Notes: generated from the letters alone by a model not told the origin. Positions 1 through 10,525 are shown, counted from the first letter of the stretch. The stretch is 64,000 bases of DNA from Methanosphaerula palustris E1-9c (GCF_000021965.1 NC_011832.1:2087242-2151241); one strand, 5' to 3'. A program made the numbers and translations.

Positions 1-464
1 TTTCCGATAATTCCAAAGATGATCGCTCCAAGGACAGCTCCCACCGCAATGGAGATGAAAAGAGACTGAAGCGTTATAATACTCGGCCAGATCACCGAAC
101 CAAGACCCTCCTTGGCCAGGGCGGCACCGATCAGGCCGCCGACCATCGCATGGGTGCTTGAGATCGGTATCCCAAAGTGAGTGGTGAAGAAGACCCAGGA
201 GACAGCACTGATCATTGCAGCGAGGATCAGCATCGTTGAGATCAGACCCGGCTCGATCAGTCCGCTGCCGACCGTCTTCGCAACCGCCGTGGTGAATAAG
301 AGGGGACCGACAAGGTTGAAGAACGCGGCCATCGTAACGGCCTGCAATGGGGTGAGGACCCTCGTCGCAATCACCGTGGAGATCGCATTGGCCGCATCGT
401 TCATCCCGTTGACAAAGTTCAGAAGTAGGGCAAAGAAGATACCTGCAATGAGAAAGGAGTCCAT
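1..464 (-). CDS. PiT-family inorganic phosphate permease (3' part lies outside window)
   Basis: The reverse strand reads open from an ATG at 464 to the window edge, giving about 154 residues of a polytopic membrane protein. It starts MDSFLIAGIFFALLLNFVNG and continues with MNDAANA, the PiT signature GxNDxANA, at about residues 21-27. A second family block, HFGIPISSTHAMVGG, follows near residue 120. PiT permeases import phosphate with a cation. The gene begins only 4 nt after the stop of the DUF47/PhoU-like gene, so the two form one operon, the usual arrangement for this pair. The C-terminal half cannot be seen. Confidence 0.9.
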   Translation of the reverse strand, partial: MDSFLIAGIFFALLLNFVNGMNDAANAISTVIATRVLTPLQAVTMAAFFNLVGPLLFTTAVAKTVGSGLIEPGLISTMLILAAMISAVSWVFFTTHFGIPISSTHAMVGGLIGAALAKEGLGSVIWPSIITLQSLFISIAVGAVLGAIIFGIIG

Positions 465-468
465 GCCA

Positions 469-1098
469 TCACGAATGCCTGATTACAATATCAGAGAGCA
501 CATTGGCCACATCCTCACAACGATCCGTGGCCTGTTCGAGATTCTCATAGACATCCTTCAATTTAATGATGGTGAGCGGGTCGCTACCCCGGAAGAGTTC
601 GGTCAGCGCATGCCCGAGCACCTCGTCGGCGACGTTCTCAAGCCGGTTCAATTCGATACACCGGGCTTCGATCGACTGCACGTCCTTCATCGATCGTATA
701 CCCTTCACAGCAGTCTGCATCTCGGTCGCGCTGAGCTGGATCAACTTTGAGAACTGACGCATCGGAGAGTCAGTTGCCGGAATCCCATAGTTGTGGAGTT
801 GTTGCACGGTCCCTTCGATACAGTCGATGACATCATCCATCGCCGTCGCCAGGCGGGAGATCTCCTCGGGTTCAAGCGGAGTGATAAAAGTCCGGTTCAG
901 CCCCTCATAGATCGCATGGGTGATCCGGTCGCCCTCATGCTCGAGTTCCTTCATATGCTGACTCTTTGCACCAAGGTCAGTATAATCGTTCATCAGTTCG
1001 ACCAGGGCATTGGCCGCTTCAACAACCGTCCCTACCATCTCCTCGAACAGGTCAAAGAACTCTTTATCCTGCGGAATTAACCATTGTCTGAGATCCAC
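469..1098 (-). CDS. DUF47 (PhoU-like) phosphate transport accessory protein
   Basis: This 209-residue, helix-rich protein begins MDLRQWLIPQDKEFFDLFEE and matches the DUF47/TIGR00153 family, a relative of PhoU that is normally encoded with PiT permeases. The acidic patterns EHEGDRITHAIYEGLN and MDDVIDCIEGT resemble the metal-binding repeats of PhoU-like proteins. The start is a GTG at 1098 with GGTG 4 nt upstream. It lies immediately upstream of the PiT gene. It probably modulates the permease in the cytoplasm; that role is inferred from family and context. Confidence 0.85.
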   Translation of the reverse strand: MDLRQWLIPQDKEFFDLFEEMVGTVVEAANALVELMNDYTDLGAKSQHMKELEHEGDRITHAIYEGLNRTFITPLEPEEISRLATAMDDVIDCIEGTVQQLHNYGIPATDSPMRQFSKLIQLSATEMQTAVKGIRSMKDVQSIEARCIELNRLENVADEVLGHALTELFRGSDPLTIIKLKDVYENLEQATDRCEDVANVLSDIVIRHS

Positions 1099-1160
1099 GG
1101 TACACCACGAAGAACCTTATTATGAGAAAAATATGAAAGCCGGCAATGCCGGCTTTATGA

Positions 1161-1232
1161 TGGACCGAGCGGGAATTGAACCCGCGGCCTCTACCATGCC
1201 AAGGTAGCGATCTACCCCTGATCTATCGGCCC
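1161..1232 (-). tRNA. tRNA-Ala (anticodon GGC)
   Basis: The reverse complement folds by eye into a 72-nt cloverleaf: acceptor GGGCCGA/TCGGTCC, D-stem GATC/GATC, anticodon stem CTACC/GGTAG with loop TTGGCAT (anticodon GGC), T-stem GCGGG/CCCGC with loop TTCAATT. The acceptor stem has the G3-U70 pair that defines alanine tRNAs. The discriminator is A, CCA is not encoded and there is no intron. Confidence 0.95.
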
Positions 1233-1396
1233 AGGAGATACACTATTAGATAACATTCCATCAGTTATAAGAATTGGCGTCCATCGCTCTCCGGAGGTGG
1301 ACAGCAGAGATGACATCAGCAAGGTTCATGTGCATCAGAGACAGAGATCTCTCTGATGAGAGCGGAAGCACGATCTGCCTGGAGAAGGGTGGAATA

Positions 1397-2257
1397 ATGG
1401 TGAAAATCGGTGTACACGTTTCGATTGCTGGATCGATCGCACGGGCGGTCGAACGGGCGATGGCGATCGACTGCGACACCTTCCAGATCTTCTCGCGCAA
1501 CCCCCGCGGATGGACCTTCAAGCCGCTGGCAGAGGAGGATGCGGCCCTTTTTCAGGGGGCGCTCGGTACTTCCGGGATCGGGCCGGCGGTGGTGCATATG
1601 CCTTACCTTCCAAACCTCGCCTCCCCAAAAGAGGAGATCTGGAGAAAATCCGTTGAGGCCCTGACAGAGGAACTGCATCGATGCAGTATGCTGGACGTCC
1701 CATACCTGGTCACCCACCTCGGCCACCACATGGGTGAGGGAATCGGGGCCGGAGAAGGGCGGGTGCAACAGGCCATCGACGCCGCATTCAGCCAGAGTGA
1801 TCCGGGCAGCAGCAGGGTGATGCTCCTGCTTGAGAACACGGCAGGTGAGAAGAACAGTGTCGGATCCCGGTTTGAAGAGATAGGCAGAATCAGGGAGTCC
1901 TGCAGCGACCCGGACCGCATCGGCGTCTGCATGGACACCTGCCACGCCTTTGCAGCAGGGTACGATCTCCGGAACGAGGTGGGACTCAGCCGTACTCTCG
2001 AAGCGTTCGAAGACGGGATCGGCATCGAACACCTCCACGTCATCCACCTCAACGATGCAAAAGCAGATATCGGCTCTCACCTGGACCGGCACACGCACAT
2101 CGGGCTCGGGATGATCGGAGAAGAGGGGTGTTCCGGGATCCTCACTCACCCCACGCTCGCATCCCTCCCATTCATCTGCGAGACCCCGGAAGACGCCGTG
2201 CGTGACAATGCTGCCAATATCAGGGCCGTCCGAAGGCTGGCAGTACCACGAGCGTAA
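1397..2257 (+). CDS. nfo: Endonuclease IV (AP endonuclease, Nfo)
   Basis: A 286-residue TIM-barrel metalloenzyme of base excision repair that cuts 5' of abasic sites. Family motifs are visible: MVKIGVHVSIAG at the start, HMPYLPNLASP, HLGHHMGEG, LLENTAGEKNSVG, VCMDTCHAFAAGYD and HLNDAKADIGSHLDRHTHIG, which carry the His/Glu/Asp ligands of the three-zinc site. The ATG at 1397 is preferred over upstream in-frame codons because it is preceded by GGAGAAGGGTGG and begins at the first conserved strand. The length is normal for the family. It stands alone between the divergent tRNA-Ala and the acyl-CoA synthetase gene. Confidence 0.95.
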   Translation: MVKIGVHVSIAGSIARAVERAMAIDCDTFQIFSRNPRGWTFKPLAEEDAALFQGALGTSGIGPAVVHMPYLPNLASPKEEIWRKSVEALTEELHRCSMLDVPYLVTHLGHHMGEGIGAGEGRVQQAIDAAFSQSDPGSSRVMLLLENTAGEKNSVGSRFEEIGRIRESCSDPDRIGVCMDTCHAFAAGYDLRNEVGLSRTLEAFEDGIGIEHLHVIHLNDAKADIGSHLDRHTHIGLGMIGEEGCSGILTHPTLASLPFICETPEDAVRDNAANIRAVRRLAVPRA

Positions 2258-2413
2258 CTTTTTAAAATATTATCCAGTACCATTATCAAAAGAGATGGCA
2301 CTTGGACTCTTTCAGAGGGGAATCACTCCTCGCCATCAAAGAGATTATTAGTGTATCGACGTAACAATAAACTATAATCGACGAAATTGATCATGATTAA
2401 AGATGAGGATATC

Positions 2414-4456
2414 ATGTCGAGAACCATGTTAAGCGAGGCCGAGGGATACGCCCTCCTCAGACAGTACGATGTGCCGGTCCCCGGTTTTCAGATCGTCACC
2501 AGTGCAAAGGATGCAGGCAAGGCAGCAACAGAGATCGGATTCCCTGTTGTGATGAAGGTGATCTCCCCAGAGATCATCCATAAGAGCGATGCCGGCGGCG
2601 TCATCACCGGGATCGGATCCAAAGAGCAGGCAGAAGCAGCTTTTGCTCAGATCCATGCCGGGGCAAAGGCCTACAACCCCGACGCGACGGTCACCGGCAT
2701 CATCGTCGAAGAGCAGGCAGCCCCGGGACTGGAATTGATCATCGGTGGCAAGACAGATGCAGCGTTCGGCAAGGTGCTGACCTTCGGGATGGGCGGAACA
2801 CTTGTCGAACTGATGAAAGACGTGACCCTCAGGATCCTCCCGATCAGCGAGGATGAGATCAGGTGCATGATCCGTGAGATCGAGGCCTACCCACTGATCA
2901 GCGGCTACCGCGGATCACACCCCCGTGACGAACAGGCCCTCGTGAAAGTGATCACAGACGTCGCACGGTTCTTTGGCGAGAACCTGAATGTTGTAGAGTT
3001 CGATATCAACCCGTTCAGACTCTACGAGACAGGAGGATGTGCAGTCGACGCCAGGATCATCACCGATGACACAGTGGTTGAAGAGAAGATCGAGGAACGG
3101 ATACAGGTCCCGCTCGAATACTTTGCCCCGCGATCAGTGGCCGTGATCGGAGCATCGCAGGACACCTCCAAGATGGGGTACGCGGTGATGCACAACCTGC
3201 TCCACTTCCCAGGACAGCTCTATCCAGTCAACAACAAGCGGAGTGAGATCCAGGGATTGAAGGCTTACCCGACCATCACAGCCATCCCAAACCCTGTCGA
3301 CATGGCCGTGATCACGGTGCCGGCCAACCATGTGCCGCAGGTGATCGAGGAGTGCGGACAGAAGGGCGTCCCGATGGCCGTGATCATCACCGCCGGTTTC
3401 AAGGAGATGGGCGACATGGGCAAGGCCCTCGAGGACCGGGTCGTTGAGATCGCCAGACGATATGGGATCCGGATCATCGGCCCGAACTGTCTCGGCCTGA
3501 TCGTCCCGCCCCGCGGTCTCGACACCACCTACGTGCACGAGTCCCCGAACCCGGGGACGGTCGCGTTCATCTCTCAGAGCGGTGCCATCATCAACACGGT
3601 CGTGGACTGGTCACTCTCCCATGATATCGGCTTCTCTGCCGTCATATCAGTCGGGAACCAGGCAGACCTGAACTTCCTCGACTATCTGAAGTTCGTCCAG
3701 CACGACCCCAAGACCAAGGCTGTAATCCTGTACATCGAGGAGATCACCGATGGCAAGGCCTTCATGAAGGTGGTCAGCGAGGTTACCAAGTACAAACCGG
3801 TGGTCGCGATAAAGTCCGGATCCTCGCAGCGGGGGCAGAAGGCAGCCTCCTCTCACACCGGCTCGCTCTCAGGTTCCTACGAGGTCTACATGGAGGCATT
3901 CAGGCAGGCCGGTGTGATCCCGGTTCACACCCTGACCGGAGCCTTTCAGGTAGCTGAGATGCTCGCCTCACCCAAGGGCTATCCCCAGGGCAAGCGTGCG
4001 GTCGTGATCACCAATGCAGGAGGGTTCGCCGTTCTCTCCTCAGACTATGCTGAGCGTTACGGCATCGACCTGATTGACCTGCCGACCGAGATGGTCGACG
4101 AAATGAACGAATTTCTCCCAGAGTTCTGGAACAAGGGCAACCCAATCGATCTCCTCGGAGATGCCACCGACAAGCGGTTCGGACGGGTCTTCGACATGCT
4201 CGTCAAGTACCAGCATATCTGGGACATCGCCTTTGTGGTCGGGTTCCCGAACCTGGTGCTCTCATCCGATCAGTTGGCCAACGAGATGGTAAAGTTCTCA
4301 GGCAAGACCGACAAGATCATCATTGGGACTCTGCTCGGTGGCGATTCGATGATACGCGGCAGGGATATCCTGCGCGAACACCAGATCCCTTCGTTCGAGG
4401 AGCTGGACTTCACGTTCAGGGTCATGGGCCGGGTCATCTGGCAGCGGTGCAGGTAA
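2414..4456 (+). CDS. acd: ADP-forming acetyl/acyl-CoA synthetase, fused beta-alpha
   Basis: A 680-residue fusion. The N-terminal ATP-grasp (beta) domain, about residues 1-220, contains GFPVVMKVISPEIIHKSDAGG. The C-terminal alpha part begins near PRSVAVIGASQDTSKMGYAV, a Rossmann CoA-binding domain, followed by the succinyl-CoA-ligase-like domain with SSHTGSLSGSYEVY, where the histidine would be phosphorylated. The enzyme interconverts acyl-CoA + ADP + Pi with acid + CoA + ATP. The order beta then alpha is one of several known arrangements. The ATG at 2414 is chosen because GAGG lies 5 nt upstream; in-frame ATG codons 7-9 codons earlier are possible. A short acid such as acetate is the likely substrate but is not shown. 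Confidence 0.88.
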   Translation: MSRTMLSEAEGYALLRQYDVPVPGFQIVTSAKDAGKAATEIGFPVVMKVISPEIIHKSDAGGVITGIGSKEQAEAAFAQIHAGAKAYNPDATVTGIIVEEQAAPGLELIIGGKTDAAFGKVLTFGMGGTLVELMKDVTLRILPISEDEIRCMIREIEAYPLISGYRGSHPRDEQALVKVITDVARFFGENLNVVEFDINPFRLYETGGCAVDARIITDDTVVEEKIEERIQVPLEYFAPRSVAVIGASQDTSKMGYAVMHNLLHFPGQLYPVNNKRSEIQGLKAYPTITAIPNPVDMAVITVPANHVPQVIEECGQKGVPMAVIITAGFKEMGDMGKALEDRVVEIARRYGIRIIGPNCLGLIVPPRGLDTTYVHESPNPGTVAFISQSGAIINTVVDWSLSHDIGFSAVISVGNQADLNFLDYLKFVQHDPKTKAVILYIEEITDGKAFMKVVSEVTKYKPVVAIKSGSSQRGQKAASSHTGSLSGSYEVYMEAFRQAGVIPVHTLTGAFQVAEMLASPKGYPQGKRAVVITNAGGFAVLSSDYAERYGIDLIDLPTEMVDEMNEFLPEFWNKGNPIDLLGDATDKRFGRVFDMLVKYQHIWDIAFVVGFPNLVLSSDQLANEMVKFSGKTDKIIIGTLLGGDSMIRGRDILREHQIPSFEELDFTFRVMGRVIWQRCR

Positions 4457-4695
4457 GCCGGGCAGGACAGCACCGGCTCAAGGTGCAGATCCCTGGAGAT
4501 ATCCCTTTATTTTTGGTTTTACTGATTTTCCAGGAGAAATACAAAAGAATAAACATCATATACACGAACTGCTCAAATAATAAATGAAGAGCCGGGCAGT
4601 TCAGAGTGCCCGGTCATCATGCCGGGGCTTTGGGCACAGTGTTTCCTGATCATGCTGCAGACCTGCGACAGACGGACTGCATAGGCGAGCATCGT

Positions 4696-7600
4696 ATGAC
4701 GAAAGGAGCCGTGCTTTTCTTCCTACTTGTGCTGGTCAGCATCATCGTCACCCCGGTATCGGGTGTGGATGTGACCGGTCCGATGACCATCTCATCGCCG
4801 GGCACTTACCAGTTGACCACCGACCTGACCTCAGGAGACGCCTCGATCTCCATCACCTCCTCTGACGTGGTGCTGGAGGGGAACGGTCATTCCATCGAGG
4901 GAGCAGGCTCTGATGCAGGTACTGCCGGGGTCTATGTCTACAGTGCCGGAGGACTCCTCTCGAACGTGGTCGTCAGGAACCTGAAGGTCAGCAACCACCA
5001 GTACGGGATCTATTTTGTCGGCGCCCAGAACGGAAAGATCGAGGGGTGCACGGTCGATGGAAACGCCTTCGGGATCGGCTGCAACCAGGATGCGAACGGG
5101 AATACCATCACCAGCAACACCATCACCGGCAACACCTACGGGCTGGCGATTACCTCTTCGAGCGCCAACAGCGTCAGCGATAATACGGTGACCGGGAACA
5201 GCGCGACCGGGGTATATCTCTACTCGACCAGTGGAAACACGATCACCAACAACAACTTCAACAATATAAAGAATGTCGATTTCAAGGGGTCGGTGCTGAG
5301 CAACACCTGGAGCACTGCGATCACTGCCGGGAGTAACATCATCGGCGGACAGAACCGGGGGGGAAACTTCTGGGGGAGCCCTGATGGGAACGGGTTCTCA
5401 CAGAAGACGGCGGACGCCAACAGTGACGGGATCGCAGATCAGGCCCTGACACTTGCCTCCAACAACATCGACCAGTACCCCCTCGCCTCCTCGACAGCCC
5501 CGACATCGACAACCACCGGTACAACCACTTCCACCATCTCCCCCACAATCACACCAACGGTGACGGCCACCACCGCAACCATGACGACAGTGACGCTGAC
5601 ACCGACCGCTACAGTGACAGGGAACGAGATCCCGGTCACCGGGCCGATGGTGATCTCGTCCCCGGGGGTCTACGGACTGACGCAGGATATCGCCACGTCC
5701 GTCTCCGGCAATGCTGCGATCACGATCACCTCCAGCGATGTGATCCTGCATGGAAACGGCCATACGATGAGTAATGGGGTCGGAGGAGATACCTGGGGTC
5801 TGATCGTCATGAACGACAATCAGACGCTCTCCAATGTGACCGTTACCGACCTGACCGTCACGGCGTACAAGTACGGGGTCAGCCTGTATATCGTCCAGGC
5901 GAGCAGGATCACCGGCTGTCATATCACCGGCAGCACGGGAGTCGGTCTCGGCATCGCCGCATCGCAGTCCAACCAGTTCGTCAACAATTACTTCAACAAC
6001 ACCATCAACATCGTGAACTATGACCCGGAACCGAAGACCAACACCTGGAACACCCCGATCACAGCAGGTATCAACATCATCGGTGGGCCGAACCTGGGCG
6101 GCAACTTCTGGGGGGACCCGGACGGTAAAGGTTTCTCAGACCTGAACTCAGACACCAACGGAAACGGGATCTGCAGCGCCTCCTACAAGATAGATTCCCA
6201 GAACGAAGACCAGTTCCCGCTGACAAAGAATGTCGGAAGCGGTCAGCCCACCCCGACCCCGGTGACGACAGTGACGACGGGGACCACCACGATCACACCG
6301 ACCTCCACAGTGCCGGTGCCGACCCATACCTCCGAGACGACAGTCACCACACTCTCAACAGTACCGACCGGGGTTCCCGGGACAACTATAACCACCACAC
6401 CCACGACTGGCCCCACCATCATCACCACTACTACTACCACCACACCCCTGAACAGTACGATTGTCATCAGCGACCTCAACCTCGTTGGCGAATGGGTCAA
6501 TATCACCAACAAAGGGTCGATTCCAGTCTCGCTTGAGAACTGGAAGATCCAGGATACTACAAAACAGAACCTGAAACTCCACACCTTCACCTTTGGGATC
6601 TTCACCCTTGCACCCGGTGCAACGGTCACCGTGCATACATTCAATGGAACAAATTCATCCACTGATCTCTATTGGGGTCTCAATGAAGAGGTCTGGAACA
6701 ATGATGGCGACACAGCCTCTCTGTATGACAGTGCAGGTAATCTGATCAGTACATTCCCCCCAGCCACTCCCAGTGGAAACGTCACGCCAACCGTCACCCC
6801 GCTGTTGCCGGAGACGATCGTCCCGACGATCACTGCAGTACCGCCGCCGCCGGCTGACGCGATCCCGGTGACCGGACCGATCGTCATCACCAAGCCCGGC
6901 TACTACCTGCTGATGAACGACATCCAGCACACCGACGAGGTGGTCTGTATCGATATCCGGTGCTCGGATGTGACCTTCAACGGAAACGGCCACACGATCA
7001 GCGGCAGGAATGTCTTCAACACCTACGGTGTCTCGGTGTACCAGCCGTCGACCCGGTTGGAACGGGTGGTCATCACCAACCTGGCGACCGCCGACTGGTT
7101 CTACGGGGTCTCGTTCTGGGACACCCACGACGGGCGGATCAACACGGTCACGACCACCCGGGACCAGTACGGCATCATCCTCCAGTCCTCAACCGGAGAC
7201 CTGATCGACAGCAACACCGCCCAGAGGAACACCCAGGGAGGGATCCTGCTCCTCGCCGGCAGTGACGAAAACATGATCTTCAAAAACGTCGCAGACGCCG
7301 ACACCTGGGGGTTCTACCTCTCATCTGCAAAGAAGAACACCGTCCTCTCCAACTACGCCACCGCCAACAAACAGAACGGGATCGGCCTGTACAGCGCCGG
7401 CAACAACACGATCGTCAACAACTTCCTCAACAACACCCAGAACGTCGAGTTCCAGAGCACAACCCTGTCGAACAACTGGTCGGTCAACCTCTCGCTCGGC
7501 ACCAATATCATCGGTGGCGTCCTCTTCGGCGGCAACTACTGGGCGGCGCCGACCGGGACCGGGTACTCGGAGACTGCAGTCGATGCGGACGTGAACGGTA

Positions 7601-10491
7601 TCTGTGACCAGCCCTATACCATCGGTACCGGCAATGTGGATCAGAATCCACTGCACGCCACCGGCAGAAACCCGTTCGCCGCGATCCCGGTCAACAACTC
7701 GACCGTGATCACGGAACCAGGGACCTATGTCCTTCAGAACGATATCACCGGAAGCGAGGTCCCGGTCTGCATCGACATCAGGTGCTCTGATGTGATCTTC
7801 GACGGAATGGGCCATACGATCAGCGGCCTTGGTACCTTCAACACCTACGGTGTCTCGGTGTACAACGCATCCAAACAGCTCGAACGGGTGACCGTGAAGA
7901 ACCTGACCGCCACCCAGTGGGGGTACGGGATCTCATACATGAACACCCAGCAGGGGACGATCGATCACTGCACCCTGACCGACAACCATTACGGGGTCGT
8001 CCTCACCACCTCGAGCACCACGATGCTCCGGGACCTGACGGCCATATCCAACCTTCAGGGCGGTATCCTCTTCCTTGCGGACAGTAAAGCCAACACCCTC
8101 TACAACTGCACCGCCGAGAGCAACCAGTGGGGGGTCTTCCTCTCCTCTGCCAGCGACAGCCTGCTCTTCAACAACCATATCATCAACAATAACCTGTCAG
8201 GACTGAGCCTGATCGCCGCCAACGACAACACGATCGTCAACAACTACTTCAGCAACGTCAACAACACCGACTTTGAAGACAAGATGGGCGCAAACGTCTG
8301 GAACATGTCGCTGACACCAGGGAACAACATCGCCGGCGGCCCCCTCTATGGCGGCAACTACTGGGGCGGCCCCAACCAGACCGGCTTCTCAGATCTCACC
8401 CCTGACGACAACAACGACGGGATCTGCGACCAGCCGTACCACCTGACCGCGACGAACGTCGACCTGTACCCCCTGCGGAATGTCTCCCCTCTCGGTCTCT
8501 ACTACCCGATCACCGGACCGACCGTCATCACACGACCAGGACGATACCTGGTGATGCAGGACTTTTCGGCATCGGACGCTCAGGTCGGTATCGATATCAG
8601 GTCCTCTGATGTGATCGTCGATGGCATGGGTCACACCATCACCGGCGCCAAGAAGTTCAACTCCAATGGTCTCTCGGTCTACAACGACTCGGTCCAGCTC
8701 TCGAACATCACCATCTCCAACCTCTCCATGGGAAGCTGGTTCATCGGTGCGAACTATCTGAACACCCGGGACTGCAGGACCGATAATGTGACCACCGTCG
8801 GGAACGACTACGGGATCGTGCTCTCCATCGGAGAACGAATGCTCGTGAACCATACCGACGTATCCGCCAACACCTATGACGGCCTCTCGCTCTCCTCTGT
8901 GGTGAATTCACAGCTCATCGATATCACCGCAGACAGTAGTGGGTATGGCATCTGGTCGTCGGGGTCATCAGGGAACACCTATGTGAACTGTTCGGCCAGT
9001 AATAACCAGCAGGGGATACAGATCCAGAACTCAAAGAGCAACCTCTTCCAGAACACCACGGCAGAGAGCAACACGGTCGGCCTGAGTCTGCTCGATCAGA
9101 GTTCGTTCAACCAGGTCGAGGCCGGTTCGTTCAGCAAAAATGGCAGGGGGATTGTCATCAACAGTTCAGGAAACGCCACCATCTCCAACGTGACGGCCTC
9201 GAACTGTACAGCAGGGAGTGGGATTACCATCACCGACTCAGCCGGTTCGGTGTTGACCAGTAACCTGGCAGACCATAATACCAACGGTATCTCGCTGCAG
9301 AACTCCGACAACGGCGTGATTCACGCCAACCAGGTGACCAACAACACCAACAACGGAATATTGCTGAACGATGCGGCAGCGACGTTCATCTCCGAGAACA
9401 GTGCCACACTGAACGGAGACTCGGGACTCCTGCTGACCGGTTCCAGCAAAAACAGGATCGGGCAGAACACCCTCACCAGCAATGCTGTCGGGTTCCGGGC
9501 AGAGGGCTCATCAGATAACTCTCTGGTCGAGAACCTGATCACCACGAACGGTTACGCCGGGGTGAGTCTCGCCCAGTCCAGCAACAGGAATACAATCTTC
9601 CACAACACCGTCAGGGAGAATGACAAGGGTATCGTTATCGCAGACTCTGAGATGAACGTGATCACCGACAATATCTTCTCAAACCAGGTAAATGCGCTTC
9701 TCGCCGGAAACCCCGGAATGAACGCCTGGAATATCTCGGAGGAGACCGGCCCCAACATTGCAGGCGGGCCATACCAGGGCGGGAACTTCTGGACAAGCCC
9801 CGGTAAAAAGGGCTTCTCTGATGTGGCCGTCGACAATGACCATGATGGCTTCTCCGACCAGCCACTGACGATCGGAGCGAATAATGTCGACCAGCTCCCG
9901 CTCCTGATCTATGCCCAGGTCCAGACCCCGGTGCTCCCGACGACCTCGTTCACCGTCGACAAAACCAGCGGGGCCGCCCCGATGCAGATCCAGTTCACCG
10001 ACACCTCGATCGGGAACCCGAGCCAGTGGCTCTGGGACTTCGGGGACGGCACCACCTCTTCAGAGCAGAACCCGTCACACATGTACTCCTGGGCAGGGAT
10101 CTTCACGGTCAAACTGACCACCACCACCGCCGCCGGCTCGACCAGTACGATCCAGCGGAAGATGATCACGATCACCACCGACCAGGCGATGAGACCGGTC
10201 GCGAACTTCATCGCATCGTCGACGGACGGGACCTCCCCGATGAATGTCCAGTTCACCGACACCTCGATCGGACATCCGGATCACTGGATCTGGACCTTCG
10301 GCGACGGTTCCACCGATACCGTGCAGAACCCGTCGCACACCTACAAAACAGATGGCACCTACGCGGTGACCATGCAGGTCTCCAACCAGTACGGCACCGA
10401 TACCGAGACAAAGGACGGGTTCATCACCGTCAGACAGTATGTCCGCACCGAACGAAACGGGGCACTGGTGCAGCCGGTTGTGCAGCCGTAA
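4696..10491 (+). CDS. Giant secreted NosD-type beta-helix / lamin-tail / PKD surface protein
   Basis: The 1931-residue protein begins with a signal peptide (MTKGAVLFFLLVLVSIIVTP, cleavage likely near VSG). Five related modules follow, each opening with a variant of VTGPMVISSPGxYxL and closing with NIIGGxxxGGNFWG...NVDQxPL, at about residues 24-265, 312-513, 723-988, 996-1262 and 1271-1737. Inside them, short N-rich repeats of the NosD/parallel-beta-helix type (GNTITNNNF, NDNTIVNNYF) are dense, especially in module 5. Threonine-rich linkers separate modules 1, 2 and 3, and a lamin-tail-like domain (about 586-690) lies between modules 2 and 3. Two PKD domains (DFGDGTTSSEQNPSH and TFGDGSTDTVQNPSH) occupy about 1748-1915. 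No C-terminal anchor is visible. It is probably an adhesive or cell-surface structural protein; the function is inferred. The start avoids an upstream in-frame GTG at 4606 that precedes no signal sequence. Confidence 0.9.
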   Translation: MTKGAVLFFLLVLVSIIVTPVSGVDVTGPMTISSPGTYQLTTDLTSGDASISITSSDVVLEGNGHSIEGAGSDAGTAGVYVYSAGGLLSNVVVRNLKVSNHQYGIYFVGAQNGKIEGCTVDGNAFGIGCNQDANGNTITSNTITGNTYGLAITSSSANSVSDNTVTGNSATGVYLYSTSGNTITNNNFNNIKNVDFKGSVLSNTWSTAITAGSNIIGGQNRGGNFWGSPDGNGFSQKTADANSDGIADQALTLASNNIDQYPLASSTAPTSTTTGTTTSTISPTITPTVTATTATMTTVTLTPTATVTGNEIPVTGPMVISSPGVYGLTQDIATSVSGNAAITITSSDVILHGNGHTMSNGVGGDTWGLIVMNDNQTLSNVTVTDLTVTAYKYGVSLYIVQASRITGCHITGSTGVGLGIAASQSNQFVNNYFNNTINIVNYDPEPKTNTWNTPITAGINIIGGPNLGGNFWGDPDGKGFSDLNSDTNGNGICSASYKIDSQNEDQFPLTKNVGSGQPTPTPVTTVTTGTTTITPTSTVPVPTHTSETTVTTLSTVPTGVPGTTITTTPTTGPTIITTTTTTTPLNSTIVISDLNLVGEWVNITNKGSIPVSLENWKIQDTTKQNLKLHTFTFGIFTLAPGATVTVHTFNGTNSSTDLYWGLNEEVWNNDGDTASLYDSAGNLISTFPPATPSGNVTPTVTPLLPETIVPTITAVPPPPADAIPVTGPIVITKPGYYLLMNDIQHTDEVVCIDIRCSDVTFNGNGHTISGRNVFNTYGVSVYQPSTRLERVVITNLATADWFYGVSFWDTHDGRINTVTTTRDQYGIILQSSTGDLIDSNTAQRNTQGGILLLAGSDENMIFKNVADADTWGFYLSSAKKNTVLSNYATANKQNGIGLYSAGNNTIVNNFLNNTQNVEFQSTTLSNNWSVNLSLGTNIIGGVLFGGNYWAAPTGTGYSETAVDADVNGICDQPYTIGTGNVDQNPLHATGRNPFAAIPVNNSTVITEPGTYVLQNDITGSEVPVCIDIRCSDVIFDGMGHTISGLGTFNTYGVSVYNASKQLERVTVKNLTATQWGYGISYMNTQQGTIDHCTLTDNHYGVVLTTSSTTMLRDLTAISNLQGGILFLADSKANTLYNCTAESNQWGVFLSSASDSLLFNNHIINNNLSGLSLIAANDNTIVNNYFSNVNNTDFEDKMGANVWNMSLTPGNNIAGGPLYGGNYWGGPNQTGFSDLTPDDNNDGICDQPYHLTATNVDLYPLRNVSPLGLYYPITGPTVITRPGRYLVMQDFSASDAQVGIDIRSSDVIVDGMGHTITGAKKFNSNGLSVYNDSVQLSNITISNLSMGSWFIGANYLNTRDCRTDNVTTVGNDYGIVLSIGERMLVNHTDVSANTYDGLSLSSVVNSQLIDITADSSGYGIWSSGSSGNTYVNCSASNNQQGIQIQNSKSNLFQNTTAESNTVGLSLLDQSSFNQVEAGSFSKNGRGIVINSSGNATISNVTASNCTAGSGITITDSAGSVLTSNLADHNTNGISLQNSDNGVIHANQVTNNTNNGILLNDAAATFISENSATLNGDSGLLLTGSSKNRIGQNTLTSNAVGFRAEGSSDNSLVENLITTNGYAGVSLAQSSNRNTIFHNTVRENDKGIVIADSEMNVITDNIFSNQVNALLAGNPGMNAWNISEETGPNIAGGPYQGGNFWTSPGKKGFSDVAVDNDHDGFSDQPLTIGANNVDQLPLLIYAQVQTPVLPTTSFTVDKTSGAAPMQIQFTDTSIGNPSQWLWDFGDGTTSSEQNPSHMYSWAGIFTVKLTTTTAAGSTSTIQRKMITITTDQAMRPVANFIASSTDGTSPMNVQFTDTSIGHPDHWIWTFGDGSTDTVQNPSHTYKTDGTYAVTMQVSNQYGTDTETKDGFITVRQYVRTERNGALVQPVVQP

Positions 10492-10525
10492 AAGAGGTTG
10501 AGAGAGGGACCCTGCCCTCCCTGTT

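Noticed and set aside
1316-2149. 277-codon minus-strand frame opposite nfo
   Set aside because: Endonuclease IV motifs occupy the plus strand throughout; the antisense protein has no recognisable features.
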